Below are positions 43,024 through 53,065 of a stretch of 64,000 bases of DNA, piece by piece. The notes below the pieces were generated by a model. That model worked only from the letters and a program-made list of their open reading frames with translations, was not told the DNA's origin and ran no database searches. Source of the stretch: Sanguinoderma infundibulare (taxonomy: Eukaryota; Basidiomycota; Agaricomycetes; Polyporales; Polyporaceae); NCBI GenBank assembly GCA_032821775.1, contig JAVLRN010000013.1:682001-746000 (forward strand), read 5' to 3'. The stretch's first letter is position 1. Each line of letters starts with the position of its first letter. A program made the translations under genes and the position numbers.

Positions 43024-46000
43024 GCGCACGTACACCAAAACTGATTTCCGAGTTAACAGGTCCCAACCGCTGGCATGCGGAGTTTCGGGGATGAACACAA
43101 GAAGCTGTCCCGCGTCGCCGCACTTCTCCCGGACGACTCCCGCAAGACCCGTGAAGTCTCCCGGCCGGAACATTTAAAATCGTCCCGGCTGGGAGAGACG
43201 TGTCTCGCCTCGAGCGATCAAAGCGGCTTGGACGCCTATGCAGCGCGATGGACAGAGACGAGGGAACGGGTGACAATGTGGGCGACGGACATGCGTGCAC
43301 TGCGGTTCGTGAGGGGGCTGGCAGGAACCGCGAGACTCGGGCCGGAGAGGGAAATCCACGAGTACAGCCGGGGGGTGACGGAGAAGGCAGGGGACAGAGA
43401 AACGAGCGGGAGCGTCGTCTGCGCGCTCGGGGCAGGGGGAGTCGAGGGACGCACGGGAGTGGACGGGTGAGAAGCATGCACAAGGATTGGAGGCTCGGGG
43501 GCGGTAGGGCGCGATTTGTCCTGCCGCCAATCAATGTAGGTTGGGACGCGATCGCGCACGACAGGACGCGTCTCGTCTTCGGTCCCGCGCTGCTCCTGGG
43601 CGCGTGCGGGATTCGCCCTGTCCAAGAGCGAAAGCGTAGGCAACGTGATCCTCAGCTGGGAGGCCACGCTCCTCGTCGAGGGCGTGCATCATCCTCATCC
43701 TCGAGTCTAGATCCTGCATGGTGACTCTGATCGCCCTGTCGACCTGGCTGTCGAGCTCCTCGACGACCCCCGTGGGGTATCTCTCCCGGATGACTTCAGA
43801 ACGTGCACATCAAGCCTTCCAGCCCCGCGACGGTCACTCCCTGCACGGGGCATGGGAATCCCATTCTCAGGACCGGGAGACTTGATGTGTCTGTCTGAGG
43901 TCGTCCGGGAGCATTGTGTTTCGCTGTGCAATGCACTCGGAAGCGCGTCAACCTAGAAATTCCACTCGGATGCGAGGCTCACACACGCATGCAGCTCGGG
44001 GAAGCTCTGGACCACCGCCCCGATCCTCCAGCGCAACTGCGTCTTCCCCGACATCAAACGCCAGCTGCGAAGACAATCGCGGTCACGGAGCAGGCCATCA
44101 AGGAGCTCCCGCACGCGGCGCTGAAGATGGCCGCGCTGCGAGAAGACCAATGCTGCGACCCGCGGCGAGGACACAGGACACAGTATATACTCATGTCTTT
44201 CGCAAGAAATACAATAATGCATGGGGATTCGATTGAAACGAGAATGCACAGAGCTCAAATGAGCAAAATCGAAGAGGGAGTGGGAAACGAAACACGAACT
44301 GGATACTCACGGGTGTAGACTTGCAGCTTGTAGTGCATCTTGAAAATGGACCGGTAGGCGTAGCCAGCAGTGCAGCGATGGTGAAAAGGCATGGAGGAGA
44401 GGGGGCGAGCCAAGGGGGAGAGCCAGGGGAAGGATGGGTAGTGAGGAGAGAGGAGAGAGGGATCGTTGGCGTGTGCTGTCAATAATCTGCCTAAGCAAGC
44501 ACAAACTATCACACCATGCTCGGATCATGACATGTACAGTTCCACGTATGGCCTGGGTCGCGAACCCCAGTGCAATTGATTTATTTAGGCCTCTCATACC
44601 ATCCGAGCAAGCGACAACCGCGGACCGCGGCTCAGCAGCGCCCAGTCCGACAGTCTCCCATTCAACAAATGATCCAGAGCATCGGGCCCGCCGACACCAT
44701 CAATCATACACAACAGTAAACGTCACTCACCCCGCTGTTCCGCCCGTGTCCAATTTCGCTTACTGGTCTGTGTTCCGGGCGCGGCATCCGAGTCCGTCGC
44801 GTCGGTAACTTCGCCCTGATCTCCCGGGCACGATCTTGATGTCATATTGCGCCGGGACGCTGTTCGCGGGGGCCGAGAAGTTCGGCAAGGGTCTAAGGAG
44901 TGTCGTATGACACTGCACCAAGCCCTCGAACGTTCCTAGTCGGCCGTCCTGTCGCCGTGCAATTGTTAGCCCATCGCGAATGTTCCCCTTCGGTGACGAC
45001 TTCTTCCCGGCAACGGCCTTTAGCGAGGTGACAACCATTATCGGCATCCCCATCGTACTCGCGAGGGACTCGTGTCTATTGAAGGCCCTCAATACAGCGC
45101 AGATGATTGAGGTTGTAGAATTGACGGTTACCTCCAGCCACTCCGAGAGCTCAAAGTACAGCACGGAGCGGTCAGACATGTCCATGAGGGAATCGTTGCG
45201 CAGGAGGTGGCTGCTGACAAAGTTGAACCGTCGGCGGAGGTGAGCGAGCGTGACCGGATGGGGGAGAAAGTCGCTGTGAAAGTGCATGGTACCTTCTCGC
45301 CGGCGGCCTCGAAACCGCGATCAAATCGCGCATTTCCCCACTGCACCCACCGGCAGCCGAAGCCCTCGCGATTGTCGCGGCCAGTGTTGAGGAGCATACG
45401 ACGCTCGGTTTCATTGCGCGCGGAGCCCTGCAGGGAGAGACAGAGCGGATGTCAGTGGCTTGCCCGCCCGACGAAAAACATTCGCGCCCACTCGTACCGC
45501 ATCGTTTCGACAAATAATCGCGCGCGCGCGACTCAGCTGACTTGTCCGAAGTCACCTCGGGCACCGAACAGCCGTATGAGATCAAATTCCAGGAATCGAG
45601 AAATTACGTCCGGAGCGGCAGAGAGGCGACCGCGCATTCCGAGCGTATTTCCAAATCGCGTCAACGAGTAGGCGAACGCTCTGGGATGATGCTGCGGTGC
45701 CCAGAAATCATCGCATAATGATTCGAGGGCGGGCGGAGAACCGCGAGAGGCGGAAAGGGTTGTCATTGATCGTCTTTGCGCGCCCGCCCGAGCCAAGCTC
45801 CCGGATGATCCTGCGCCGCCATTCTGTCACCGCGGTAACGTTCGTGCGTCGTTGGAGGGTCTCTTCTTCTGCCTGGATGGGCGGGTTGGATGAGGGTTTG
45901 AATCGGTAAGACGAGGAGACGCACCCTGAGATTCTCGGATCCACGCCAGGACGCCCTAATGCATCATTCAGAGTTGCAACATCCGTCGTGTCCACCTACT

Positions 46001-46496
46001 ATTTGTTGCACGATCTCTGTAGGGTTTGAAAAGCCACGTTAAACAGCCAAGATGACCGCCGAGGGCGGAGGACGGGCGGGAGAGCAGATGCGCCACCCGG
46101 GCCCGCCCACCGACGAAAACCGCCAAGACACAATTTTCAAAAAGTCGTCCCGGGACACTACAAACGCTTCAAACGCGTCGTACAAGATCCCCCGAGCCTG
46201 TGGAAACAGTCCGCTCGGCCATCCGACAAGAGCTGAGGGCGGGAGAGGGCGTACATTCTCGACCGCCATGGAATCGCGACCAAAACACGATTTTACGAAC
46301 CTTTTCGAATCGCCGTGTAAACTGCATCGCAAGTCAAGAAACGTGTTCGAGTCGATAATAGACTTGATTTCTAAGCGAATAGAGACATACAACGTAAGTT
46401 ACGACAAAAATTGGGGGTCCCGACCTTCAATATTCCACCTCTCCCGCTCCGAAATGGTCGTATCCACGCCGAATCACGCATTCTAGCTTCGCGAAC
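43024..46496. other. Unit segment without confident gene (U4)
   Basis: Counterpart of 8158-11630. At 45.2-45.6 kb its variants match U1 (GTGTTGAGGAGCATACG), not U2 or U3. No confident gene. Confidence 0.5.
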
Positions 46497-46584
46497 ATTG
46501 CTCGATGCCGCGACAATCGACGCCCGGCACATCCGAGGCAGAATCCAAAAAGTTGAAAATCGTCGTACTGGAGTCCGCCTCCTT

Positions 46585-47157
46585 GGGCAGCAAACTCGAA
46601 ACAGCTTCGACGGCCGCGCCGACGAGTGCAGATGGTGCGGACGTGTTCCGGAATCCTCGAAAGCCAGTTCAGAACACGTGAATAGTCGGCGTTCGGGAGA
46701 TATGACACGTTTTCTGGGGGCGGCGGCCGAGCTTCCGCCGCGACCGAGGCCAGAACTCGTCCCCGCCACGCCGACGGTTGGATGGCGTTCGTAGAGGACG
46801 TAAGCCGTTCTGTGATCGCCGTTTGACGGCGAGGCGATGGTCCGATTGGGGCGCAATTGCGAAATTTGTTGGGTAAGGCGAGCCACGCGCCCTTGGGCAG
46901 CATGTTCGAAACAGCTTGTACGGCCGCCACGACGAATGCTGACGGTGGGGAGGAGTCCCTGGATTCCAGAATACCTGTTCGACACGCGTGGATGGGCGGC
47001 GTTCGGGTGATACGATGCGTTTTCTTGGGGCTGCGGCCAAGCGTCCCCAGCGACCGAGGCCAGAACTCATCCCCGCCACGCCGACGGTTGGATGGCGTTC
47101 GTGGAGGACGTAGGCCGTTCTGTGATCGCCGTTTGACGGCAAGGCGATGGTCCGATT
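46585..47157. repeat. Imperfect 310-bp direct duplication (U4)
   Basis: Copy of the nested duplication described at 121-693, in the terminal unit. Confidence 0.85.
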
Positions 47158-47220
47158 GAGGACGAGAGTCGTGGCTTCGGTTTCGTCAACTTCGAGAACC
47201 ATGACGAGGTTCGGCGAGGG
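47155..47220 (+). pseudogene. RRM RNP1 fragment (U4)
   Basis: Copy of the scrap at 691-756 in the terminal unit, motif unchanged. Confidence 0.5.
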
Positions 47221-47620
47221 CGGGCGAGCGACAGAGCTGGCCTACCGGCGGCCACGTCCGTGCGTGTTCCGATCTGCAATATTCACGGTGGTCAGGGGCG
47301 AGAGTAAGCGTGTGTTTGGGATAGGCGGGACTCGGGAGAGCTGGGAGATGGAGCGCTCGCTTGCGGGAGGCGAGACGGGACGCCAGGGACGCGAGCGCAA
47401 TGACGGCCGGGCCTCGGAAACAGACCTGACAGATGGCACGACGGCGAGGGCGAGTCCGCGGTCTGCGCACGGACTCTGATGGAGGGTATAAAGCCTGTAA
47501 AGAAAGGGGGAGGACGGCATGAGTGTCGTGCATTGCCCCCCCGCGATCTGCGTCCTATGCGTCCTCACCTCACCTTCGTTGACCGCGTACGTACTCACGT
47601 CGCATGGATTCTCCACGTTA

Positions 47621-48331
47621 CTAACTGTGTGTGTGTCCTCCACATGCTCTTCTCGCCGCGGCGTCGTCGTCCTGGGTCGGCGGCGGGACGTAGGGGTTGA
47701 CGTTGTGTCTGGGTCGGGCAGGAGGTTGATTGAGAGCTCGGGGGAGCTGAGTGCAGGCATCGGTGGACGGCTTGCCCCGTCGAATGGGGGATGGGCGCCG
47801 CTGGGCGTCGAGGGTATCAGAGGGAGAATTCGCGGAAGGTGGCCGGCCGTGGTGTTTTCGACAATGTTCGAGGTCGGCTTGGAGGTCCTTCGCCTTTGCC
47901 TCGAGCGCACGGATGTAGTTTTCGAGGGGCTCGAAGTGCTGCTGGGTACGCGCCTTTTTGGCCGTCTCCTGCGTGAGCCGCGGTGAGGTCGAGTGTGTGA
48001 GGGCGGGGTGCGTGCTGAGGCCTGGGGACGATGACTGGCTGTGGAGACGAGGACAGAGAAAGTCTGGTGGAATATCAGACTCGAACGGGCGCGCATGTTC
48101 GGGGGACGAGCGAGCAACGGTAGCAAAGAGAGGTGCAAGGCCGGGGGAAGGATCGGGAAAAGGGTTTGGAGCGGGGAATGTTTGGAGATGCGGAGAGGCC
48201 GCTTGGGAAGGCACGGTGCGGAGCGAGACGAAGAGGCGAGAGGAGCGGAAACCTGCTTGGAATGTGGCATTGGATGGCCTCGGTTCGGTTCCTGTCAAAC
48301 AAGCGGAGAACCGGCGATAGCTACCGTTCAA
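47621..48331 (-). CDS. Unidentified coiled-coil-like open frame (U4)
   Basis: Copy of the frame at 1157-1867. It is like U0 apart from one private Ile to Asn change (PAPNPFPD). Confidence 0.3.
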   Translation of the reverse strand: MNGSYRRFSACLTGTEPRPSNATFQAGFRSSRLFVSLRTVPSQAASPHLQTFPAPNPFPDPSPGLAPLFATVARSSPEHARPFESDIPPDFLCPRLHSQSSSPGLSTHPALTHSTSPRLTQETAKKARTQQHFEPLENYIRALEAKAKDLQADLEHCRKHHGRPPSANSPSDTLDAQRRPSPIRRGKPSTDACTQLPRALNQPPARPRHNVNPYVPPPTQDDDAAARRACGGHTHS

Positions 48332-48472
48332 GGAGAGCTGGTTGGTGAGGCGCTAAGTAAGGCCTCAAGCGCCAGAGGCATCGCAACGGGATTTGCCGGC
48401 AGAACGGAACGCGCGTCGTGACTTGTCCGAGTCGTACTTGAAGTTGACCGCGCACTTGTAGCGGCAGCATCA

Positions 48473-50398
48473 ATGTTCTTGACTAGGTTTACTTTACTGA
48501 AAACCCCGGCAAGATGTAGATATGGTCTACAAAATACACTCTCTGCTCCGTACATCCAGCGTAAGTCAGGCTCGTGGCAACCAAGTGTGGCACGCACGCT
48601 GACGACATCATTTTTAGATCATGCATATCAGGGCTCTAGAATACCCCTTGTTTTCACATTTGACATAGTAGGAGCAATGGAGGTTCAAGTGTCTCATAGC
48701 ACTTACGGCGGTGTACACAGGACGGTGTCCTACTCCGAGGACCGCATACAATTCCTGCCGCAAGACGGGCACTAGAAATACTCAACGGTGCCAACCCCAT
48801 GCGCGTGTACGTCAATTTTCGTCTGGCAAATGAGTAAAGTTCTCACAGCTGCGTAAGGAAGATACCCTTCATCCTCGTGGGGTCCACTTCCATGTAACTC
48901 CAGAGTCACTCGACGCTCACGTCGCTTGCAATAGTTGACAAATGGCGGTGGCGTCGGCGAGGAAGCCCGACGACACAAGCTGAGCTCTCAACTCGGGGTA
49001 GAGGTATGCACGCTCGTCTTCGGAGACTACATCTTTAGACAACAGTTCCTTTGCAGATTCACAGCAACCAAATTGTGCAAGCTCATACTATTCTCAAGTC
49101 GGTCGTGCACAAGTACGCCAACAAACCTGTGCTGGTCCTTGGCGGCCGTAATGACGTCGTTCGCAAGGTCGCTGAAGGGTATGGTATATCACGGATATCA
49201 GGCGCTCCTACGCTCATGGCCTTTATTTTCCTCTGCAGCTATGGATTTAAACGCGCCTACACGACGCTCGACGTCCTCGCGTGGAAACCCGAGTAAGCGA
49301 TCATCTCTCACGGCGGGCACAGTCCGATTCGCTGCCCAGGAAAATGCTTGTAAAAACATTCCGCAGGGTTTGCCTTGGGCAACCTTTTCATCAGCATTTT
49401 CCCGTTCTGCGAATCGGGACCTGCCTGTCGCGTCTGGCGCGTGTGCTTCGTCTTACTTTACCGGTGCCAGAGTTTGGCCGTTCCACGACCTGACACCCGA
49501 AGAACGTGCTTCCGCGCAGGTGAGAACGTTTCCATGTCATGTGGTATTGTTCATCCCCATGCCATCCTCCACAGCCGGCCGACTTCTCAAACATACCCAT
49601 CTCGGCGATCTTCGTCTTCCACGACCCCCGCAACTGGTCGCTCGACATTCAAATTATTCTTGACGTGGTCCGCTCTCGCGGCATAATCGGTGGGCCATAC
49701 CTCGATGCACCCAGTGGGGGCCTTGGGTCGGTCGAATTGGTGTTTTGCAACCCCGACCTGCTGTGGAAGTCGGACTTCCCACAGCCGCGCCTCGGACAGG
49801 GCGCGTTCCGCGAAGCTTTCCAGGCCGTGCATCAGGTGCGTATTCCAAGATTTTGGCAATAGACTGCATGCGAACGTTTGGAACAGGCCGTGGTCGGGAC
49901 ACAGTACCCGTGCGTGCAGTACGGGAAGCCGTCGAAGGCCACGTATGCGTTCGCAGAGCAGGTTCTCAGAGACCGTCTCGACGAGCTCAATGGCGATGGC
50001 GGGCGAATAGAGAAGATGCCCCGCGTGTAAGTGCCGGTGTCTTTACCATTACTGCGATGCTGACGACGCGTGTTCCGATACCAGCTATATGATAGGAGGT
50101 ACGTGCGTGGCGCTGTTTGGTGGGGCATATATGCTGACGACAATCGCCTCAGACAATCCAGAATCAGGTGCGTTCACGACGTTTTAAGTTGTAGTTGTGT
50201 CCTAAGTGAAGGCACGCCCTCGCAGACATCGCGGGTGCGAACGCCGCAGGGTGGCCTTCGGTACTTGTCAAGACAGGCGTGTACGACTCCACACGTGGGC
50301 CTCCCACGCACCAGCCGACTTTCATCGCGGAAGACGTAGAGGAGGCAGTGAGATGGGCAATCGAGAGAGAGATGGGGAGAAGGCAGCATTCAGAGTAG
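48473..50398 (+). CDS. HDHD5/CECR5-like mitochondrial HAD hydrolase (U4, only intact copy)
   Basis: Thirteen exons join in frame to 390 residues: 48473-48560, 48618-48667, 48721-48806, 48849-48876, 48935-49003, 49057-49178, 49239-49292, 49471-49519, 49575-49835, 49863-50026, 50085-50098, 50153-50167, 50226-50398. Phases agree at every junction. HAD residues: Asp45 and Asp47 (FDIDGVLLRG), Thr86-Asn87 in LTNGGG, Lys about 291 in QYGKPSK, and Asp329/Asp334 in YMIGDNPESDIAGAN. The family (HDHD5/CECR5, yeast YKR070W) is a mitochondrial HAD phosphatase group of poorly defined substrate; length is comparable. The Arg-rich N-terminus supports mitochondrial import. The 178-bp intron 49293-49470 is long for this gene. 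Unlike U0-U3, both the exon-1 A-run and the CAATAG acceptor (48933-48934) are intact. Confidence 0.85.
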
Positions 50399-50880
50399 AT
50401 GCTGTGTCATCGAGGTAGAGCCCCTTCAGCGCGATGTTTAACGGCTTGGACTGATGTTTTGCTAACCTTGTATCAACGTCTTGAAAGTCTCCCAGAAGCT
50501 ACGTATGTAGAAGAGTCTGCGAACATCCCCATTTCGCTCGCCTCCGGCGACTTGATGACGGTATGTTTGAGACATTATCACCGAAATGTATGTCCTGACG
50601 AGCACCCACACATTCAGTCCTTGGCATCTGCTTGTTCATTCGCAATTCACAGCTCGCCTTGGCTCTGCTCGGTGGAATTATTCACATGTTGCTTTCTGGT
50701 TCGTTCCCTCAGACAAGGTGAAGTTCCTTCCAGCGACCCGGCGCCCGATGGTGAAATGCGACTGAATTTTGAGGGTTTTGATGCTCCACACCCACGGCTC
50801 TGTTCGACCTGGGTTCTGAATGCCGTGGTGTTGGTTCTTCTTTGTGAATCGCGCTTGAATGCGGATGCTATGAGCTCGTT
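50399..50880 (+). other. HAD to O-methyltransferase intergenic region (U4), with exon-like stretch
   Basis: Counterpart of 3938-4414 but strongly diverged. At about 50475-50565 the plus strand reads YQRLESLPEATYVEESANIP then ISLASGDLMT, followed by a GTATGT donor-like site. U0-U3 have a shifted, degraded version (EESHFARADPRPV, then a stop). It could be an exon remnant of another gene. The family is not recognised. Confidence 0.4.
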
Positions 50881-50886
50881 TATAAA
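50881..50886 (+). promoter_or_regulatory. TATA box of O-methyltransferase (U4)
   Basis: TATAAA 86 bp upstream of the ATG at 50967. It is conserved although the surrounding promoter (50.4-50.95 kb) differs clearly from the other units, which supports a functional role. Confidence 0.55.
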
Positions 50887-50966
50887 TCTCAGGACTACTG
50901 ATCATAGAGAGAAAAACTTGGCCGACCCCGTCACAGCCATACTCCCCCCATCGCCCAGTCGCCGAG

Positions 50967-52899
50967 ATGCCTACTAACGGTTTCCACGAAAGCCCCCTAC
51001 TCTCTCTTCTTTCTGTACTGACGACGTCCATCCATACCATCGAAGGTGAGCTCAGGGACGCCAGCTTGCCTCCCTTCACTTTGGACCCGAAGTGGCACCC
51101 TCTCGACTCGCTCGATGGCGTCCCGCCTCCGAGGCTCCATGAAGCTCGAAGAGTCGCCATGGCCGCGGCCAACATGATCAAAGCGCTTGTTCAGGATGTC
51201 GGAACTGCGATGATGGTCAGTACTGCTCCAATCTGGCTGATCGAATCCGAATGTATTGACGTGGAATGCAGGACATGTCCGTCAAGGCACTCGATCAGAC
51301 GGCGTACATGCTGACTGCAGACATCGACCTCTTGGATGTGTTTAAGACGGAGGAAGAGAAGATCAACGGCCTTCACGTCAACGAGATGGTTGCGCGTCTT
51401 CCGAAGGGCAAGAAGGTCGACGCGCAAAAGCTGGGCCGCTCGTTGCGCCTGCTCAGCACCGAGCACTGGTAAGCATGTCGTTCGTGTGTGATACCATTAC
51501 CCGTGTGACCGTGCCGACCAGGTGGATCGAGAAGTCCAAGGACGTCTTCGCCCCGCTCCGCTGGGCCCTCCTCAATACCCCCGGCACCCCGTCTCACGCC
51601 TGGGCGGACTCTTCGTCAAACGCTGCGCTCATCGGGAGCACGGCGTTCGTCGCGCAAATGACAGACCCCGCTCGGATCCCGCTGGACAACATCGAGGCGG
51701 CGCCGATCGTCCGCGGTCTCCACATGATGGGCAACACGCACATCAAGAACTTCTGGACGTGGCTCGCACAGGATCCCGACAGGCTCGGCGGGTTCGCGCG
51801 GAGCATGGAAGGACTTGGTCAGTGCACACGTTCACGTTCGGCGTCGCACGCGTTCCGTTCCCGGACATTCATGTTTATCGTTAGGCTATATCAACCTGCC
51901 GTCGCTGAAAGCCGACTACCCTTGGGAATCCCTCCCGCCCAATACGACCTTCGTCGACGTGGGCGCTGGCCAGGGGACCGTGTCCCTGCACATCCTCAGG
52001 ATGCTTTACGAGACGAACCGGACGCTCAAGGTCGTCCTGCAGGATCGTCCCCAGCATCTCCAGGAGGGCGAGAAGTACTGGGCGCAGCACCTCCCGGACG
52101 CGATCAGGGAGGAGAGGGTCGAGTTCGAGCCCCACGACTTCTTCCAGAACAACCCGAGGACAGGCCCCAACACTCTCTATTGGTTCCGGTTTATCATGCA
52201 CGACTGGACGGATAGGTCAGGTTTAGTCCTGCCCGCATCCTGTTTTGTCTAATTGACCTTGATCATCTAGCTATTGCATCAAGATCCTCCGGGCTGTGCG
52301 TGCGGTGTGCCATCCCAGCTCTCGAAGTGAGTGATGGAATCGTTGTTCGGCTTTGGCGCTCTCGACGTCTACCTCACCACGACGTCTGCAGTTCTTATTT
52401 GCGACTGTGTTGTGCCGGAGGCGCCTTCTGCCGAGTCGACGACAAACGGTGTCAAGGTTTCGTTTGAGGACACTCTGATGTCGATAGACAACGAAGCCGT
52501 ACGTGGTATTTAGTTGATTTGGCAACGTGTCCCTGAGGGTTTCTTGTTCAACGCCGTAGCCCTACGCACCGATAGAGGCGCCATACCCCCTTCCCAAGAA
52601 CTTTGGCTTTGCCACGAAAGCCACTTACCGCACGGACATGGTAAACGAATGCTCTGCTTTCCAGGCCGCGATTGCCAATCCTCACGTCAACCCAAACAGC
52701 TCATGTACAACTCGCTGAACGCTCTCGAGCGCACGACGAGCAATTTCGAGAAGATCGTCACCGAGTCGGGATTCATTATTTCCCGCGTCTACACCACCCG
52801 TGGCGCGTCCAGCAGTGCGTAGTTTATTGATGGCTGGCATTGGCATGTACTCTTCTTGCTCACGTACATTTTGCAGTCATCGAGGCGGTTCCAAACTAA
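50967..52899 (+). CDS. COMT-like O-methyltransferase (U4, most diverged copy)
   Basis: Intact nine-exon copy; first exons 50967-51215 and 51272-51468. It carries the most private changes: ELRDASLPP instead of ELRAANLPP, LYETNRTLK instead of LYKTNPTLK, GFIISRV instead of GFNISRV, and GTCAGG instead of GTAAGG at one donor, still GT. An apparent stop near 52512 falls inside an intron. The SAM loop VDVGAGQG and MHDWTD are unchanged. It ends 67 bp before the array breakpoint and converges on the EF-hand/ZZ gene. Confidence 0.9.
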
Positions 52900-53065
52900 C
52901 GCACTGGGCATCGACTGTCGTCAATCTCTTCAACACGGGAGATGTCGAGTACGTGGGGAACGATTTTCGGAACGCGCGGCCAATGATGAGCGAACAGCGT
53001 AAGCGCAATGTAATTGACGATATAACGTAGCCGAACGTGAATGGATGTCATACGCCGTCCTCGAT

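Larger units (their letters stand above)
41342..52966 (+). repeat. Tandem array unit U4 (terminal unit, 11625 bp)
   Basis: This is the right-most unit. It ends about 67 bp after the O-methyltransferase stop, and from 52967 the sequence is unique. Up to about 48.9 kb it is very close to U0 and U1. From about 48.9 to 52.97 kb it carries many private substitutions and small indels, the most diverged stretch of the array. It holds the only HAD copy that I can splice without a defect. Confidence 0.92.

Noticed and set aside
52500..52516. In-frame TAG in the U4 O-methyltransferase region after EAVRGI
   Set aside because: It lies inside the intron that begins GTACGT after the EDTLMSIDNEA codons, so it does not interrupt the protein.
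1..52966. The 11.6-kb unit as a large mobile element (Helitron, Starship-like or similar)
   Set aside because: No transposase, tyrosine recombinase, Rep/helicase frame, terminal inverted repeats or target-site duplications were recognised, and the right edge shows a simple break.
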